NCBI GenBank assembly: GCA_003250375.1
Contig: QKGR01000053.1
Coordinates: 1-37,669, forward strand
Reading direction: 5' to 3'
DNA from: Candidatus Shapirobacteria bacterium
GTDB taxonomy: Bacteria; Patescibacteriota; Microgenomatia; UBA12405
Length of the DNA: 37,669 nucleotides
Below are positions 37,188 to 37,669 of this stretch, in pieces. The position numbers and the translations under genes were made by a program. Position 1 is the stretch's first letter. The number at the start of each line of letters is the position of its first letter. A model generated the notes under the pieces. It searched no databases, had not been told where the DNA came from, and worked only from the letters and a program-made list of their open reading frames with translations.

Positions 37188-37247
37188 TCAGTTAATCAGT
37201 TAATCAGTTAATCAGTTGATCAGTTGATCAGTTGATCAGTTGATCAG
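37188..37247. repeat. 8-bp tandem repeat (TTAATCAG x3, TTGATCAG x4)
   Basis: Seven contiguous units at 37192-37247 preceded by a partial TCAG. Confidence 0.95.
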
Positions 37248-37269
37248 AAAAAGATTGGCACGAAAATGA

Positions 37270-37669
37270 TTAAGGATTTGCGACAAGATTCTTGATGGGT
37301 GAGTAGGAATAACGATGGACAGGGCAGTGACCGTGAGATTTGAGTCCTTGTTGATGTTTGGGAGTGCCATAGCCTTTGTTGTTTTTGAAATCGTAGTGAG
37401 GGTAAATTTTATCTAATTGATCCATAAATAAATCACGATCGACTTTAGCAACAATGGAGGCGGCAGCGACTGAAAAACAAGTGGCATCGGCATCGATGAG
37501 AGAAGACAAAATCTCCCCCTGCCCCCTCTTTGAAGAAAGAGGGGGTGTAATTTTTTTGATATCCAGATTGCCGTCGAGGAGACAAAAATCAAATTGAGAG
37601 GAAAAATGAACAAGAGCTTGGGAGATTAAATTTTCGATGGCGGTGGCAATTCCCTGCTGGTCGATGATT
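37270..37669 (-). CDS. rnhB: Ribonuclease HII, 5' end beyond the window
   Basis: Minus frame is open to the window edge: IIDQQGIATAIENLISQALVHFSSQFDFCLLDGNLDIKKITPPLSSKRGQGEILSSLIDADATCFSVAAASIVAKVDRDLFMDQLDKIYPHYDFKNNKGYGTPKHQQGL. The supplied ORF starts at an internal TTG. Confidence 0.9.
   Translation of the reverse strand, partial: IIDQQGIATAIENLISQALVHFSSQFDFCLLDGNLDIKKITPPLSSKRGQGEILSSLIDADATCFSVAAASIVAKVDRDLFMDQLDKIYPHYDFKNNKGYGTPKHQQGLKSHGHCPVHRYSYSPIKNLVANP
37513..37557. repeat. Palindromic, terminator-like element inside rnhB
   Basis: CTCCCCCTG-CCCCCTCTTT-GAAG-AAAGAGGGGG-TGTAA-TTTTTTT; 10-bp perfect stem at 37522-37545. Confidence 0.75.

Noticed and set aside
37188-37247. Possible CRISPR-like array
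   Set aside because: Units are 8 bp, contiguous and without spacers; a simple tandem repeat.
37513-37557. Simple rho-independent terminator for yibE/F
   Set aside because: Hairpin plus T7 does look like a terminator on +, but it lies about 330 nt past the stop and inside the rnhB reading frame, so an inserted palindrome is a better primary explanation; both could be true.
37413-37613. Minus ORF 37413..37613
   Set aside because: Alternate frame of rnhB; the correct frame is continuous to the window edge with RNase HII motifs.

Overview
The window looks like a gene-dense bacterial chromosome segment, plausibly from a Patescibacteria/CPR-like lineage (inferred from gene content and style, not tested). 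I support about 48 protein-coding genes and two tRNAs: Arg-CCG at 6290-6361 and Ser-GGA at 7789-7873. Recognisable genes include a 5'-truncated sigma factor, ClpB, three Nudix hydrolases, a HIT protein, an MFS transporter, a CPBP protease, a MacA/MacB-like export operon, PAP2, ABC exporter and ABC-F proteins, a CsoR/CstR-family regulator with thioredoxin and QueH, a cytochrome b5 / ferric-reductase-like pair, a GGDEF protein, Bcp peroxiredoxin, a HAD hydrolase, DUF2207, a RecD/Dda-like helicase, a bactofilin-like protein, YibE/F and a 3' portion of rnhB. No CRISPR array, prophage, transposase or obvious defence island is visible. The most interesting signals are mostly non-coding: (i) a TATAAT-like hexamer 5-7 nt before the start codon of many genes, suggesting widespread leaderless transcription; (ii) a 9-9-9 CIRCE-geometry dyad whose spacer contains the -35 of a TTGACA-17-TAGAAT promoter for clpB; (iii) a perfect 12-bp inverted repeat burying the queH start codon; (iv) a C-rich operator between -35 and -10 of a CsoR-family gene whose sequence suggests a CstR-like thiol sensor; (v) a terminator-like palindrome apparently inserted in frame inside rnhB. 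All calls come from reading the sequence only; no search was run.
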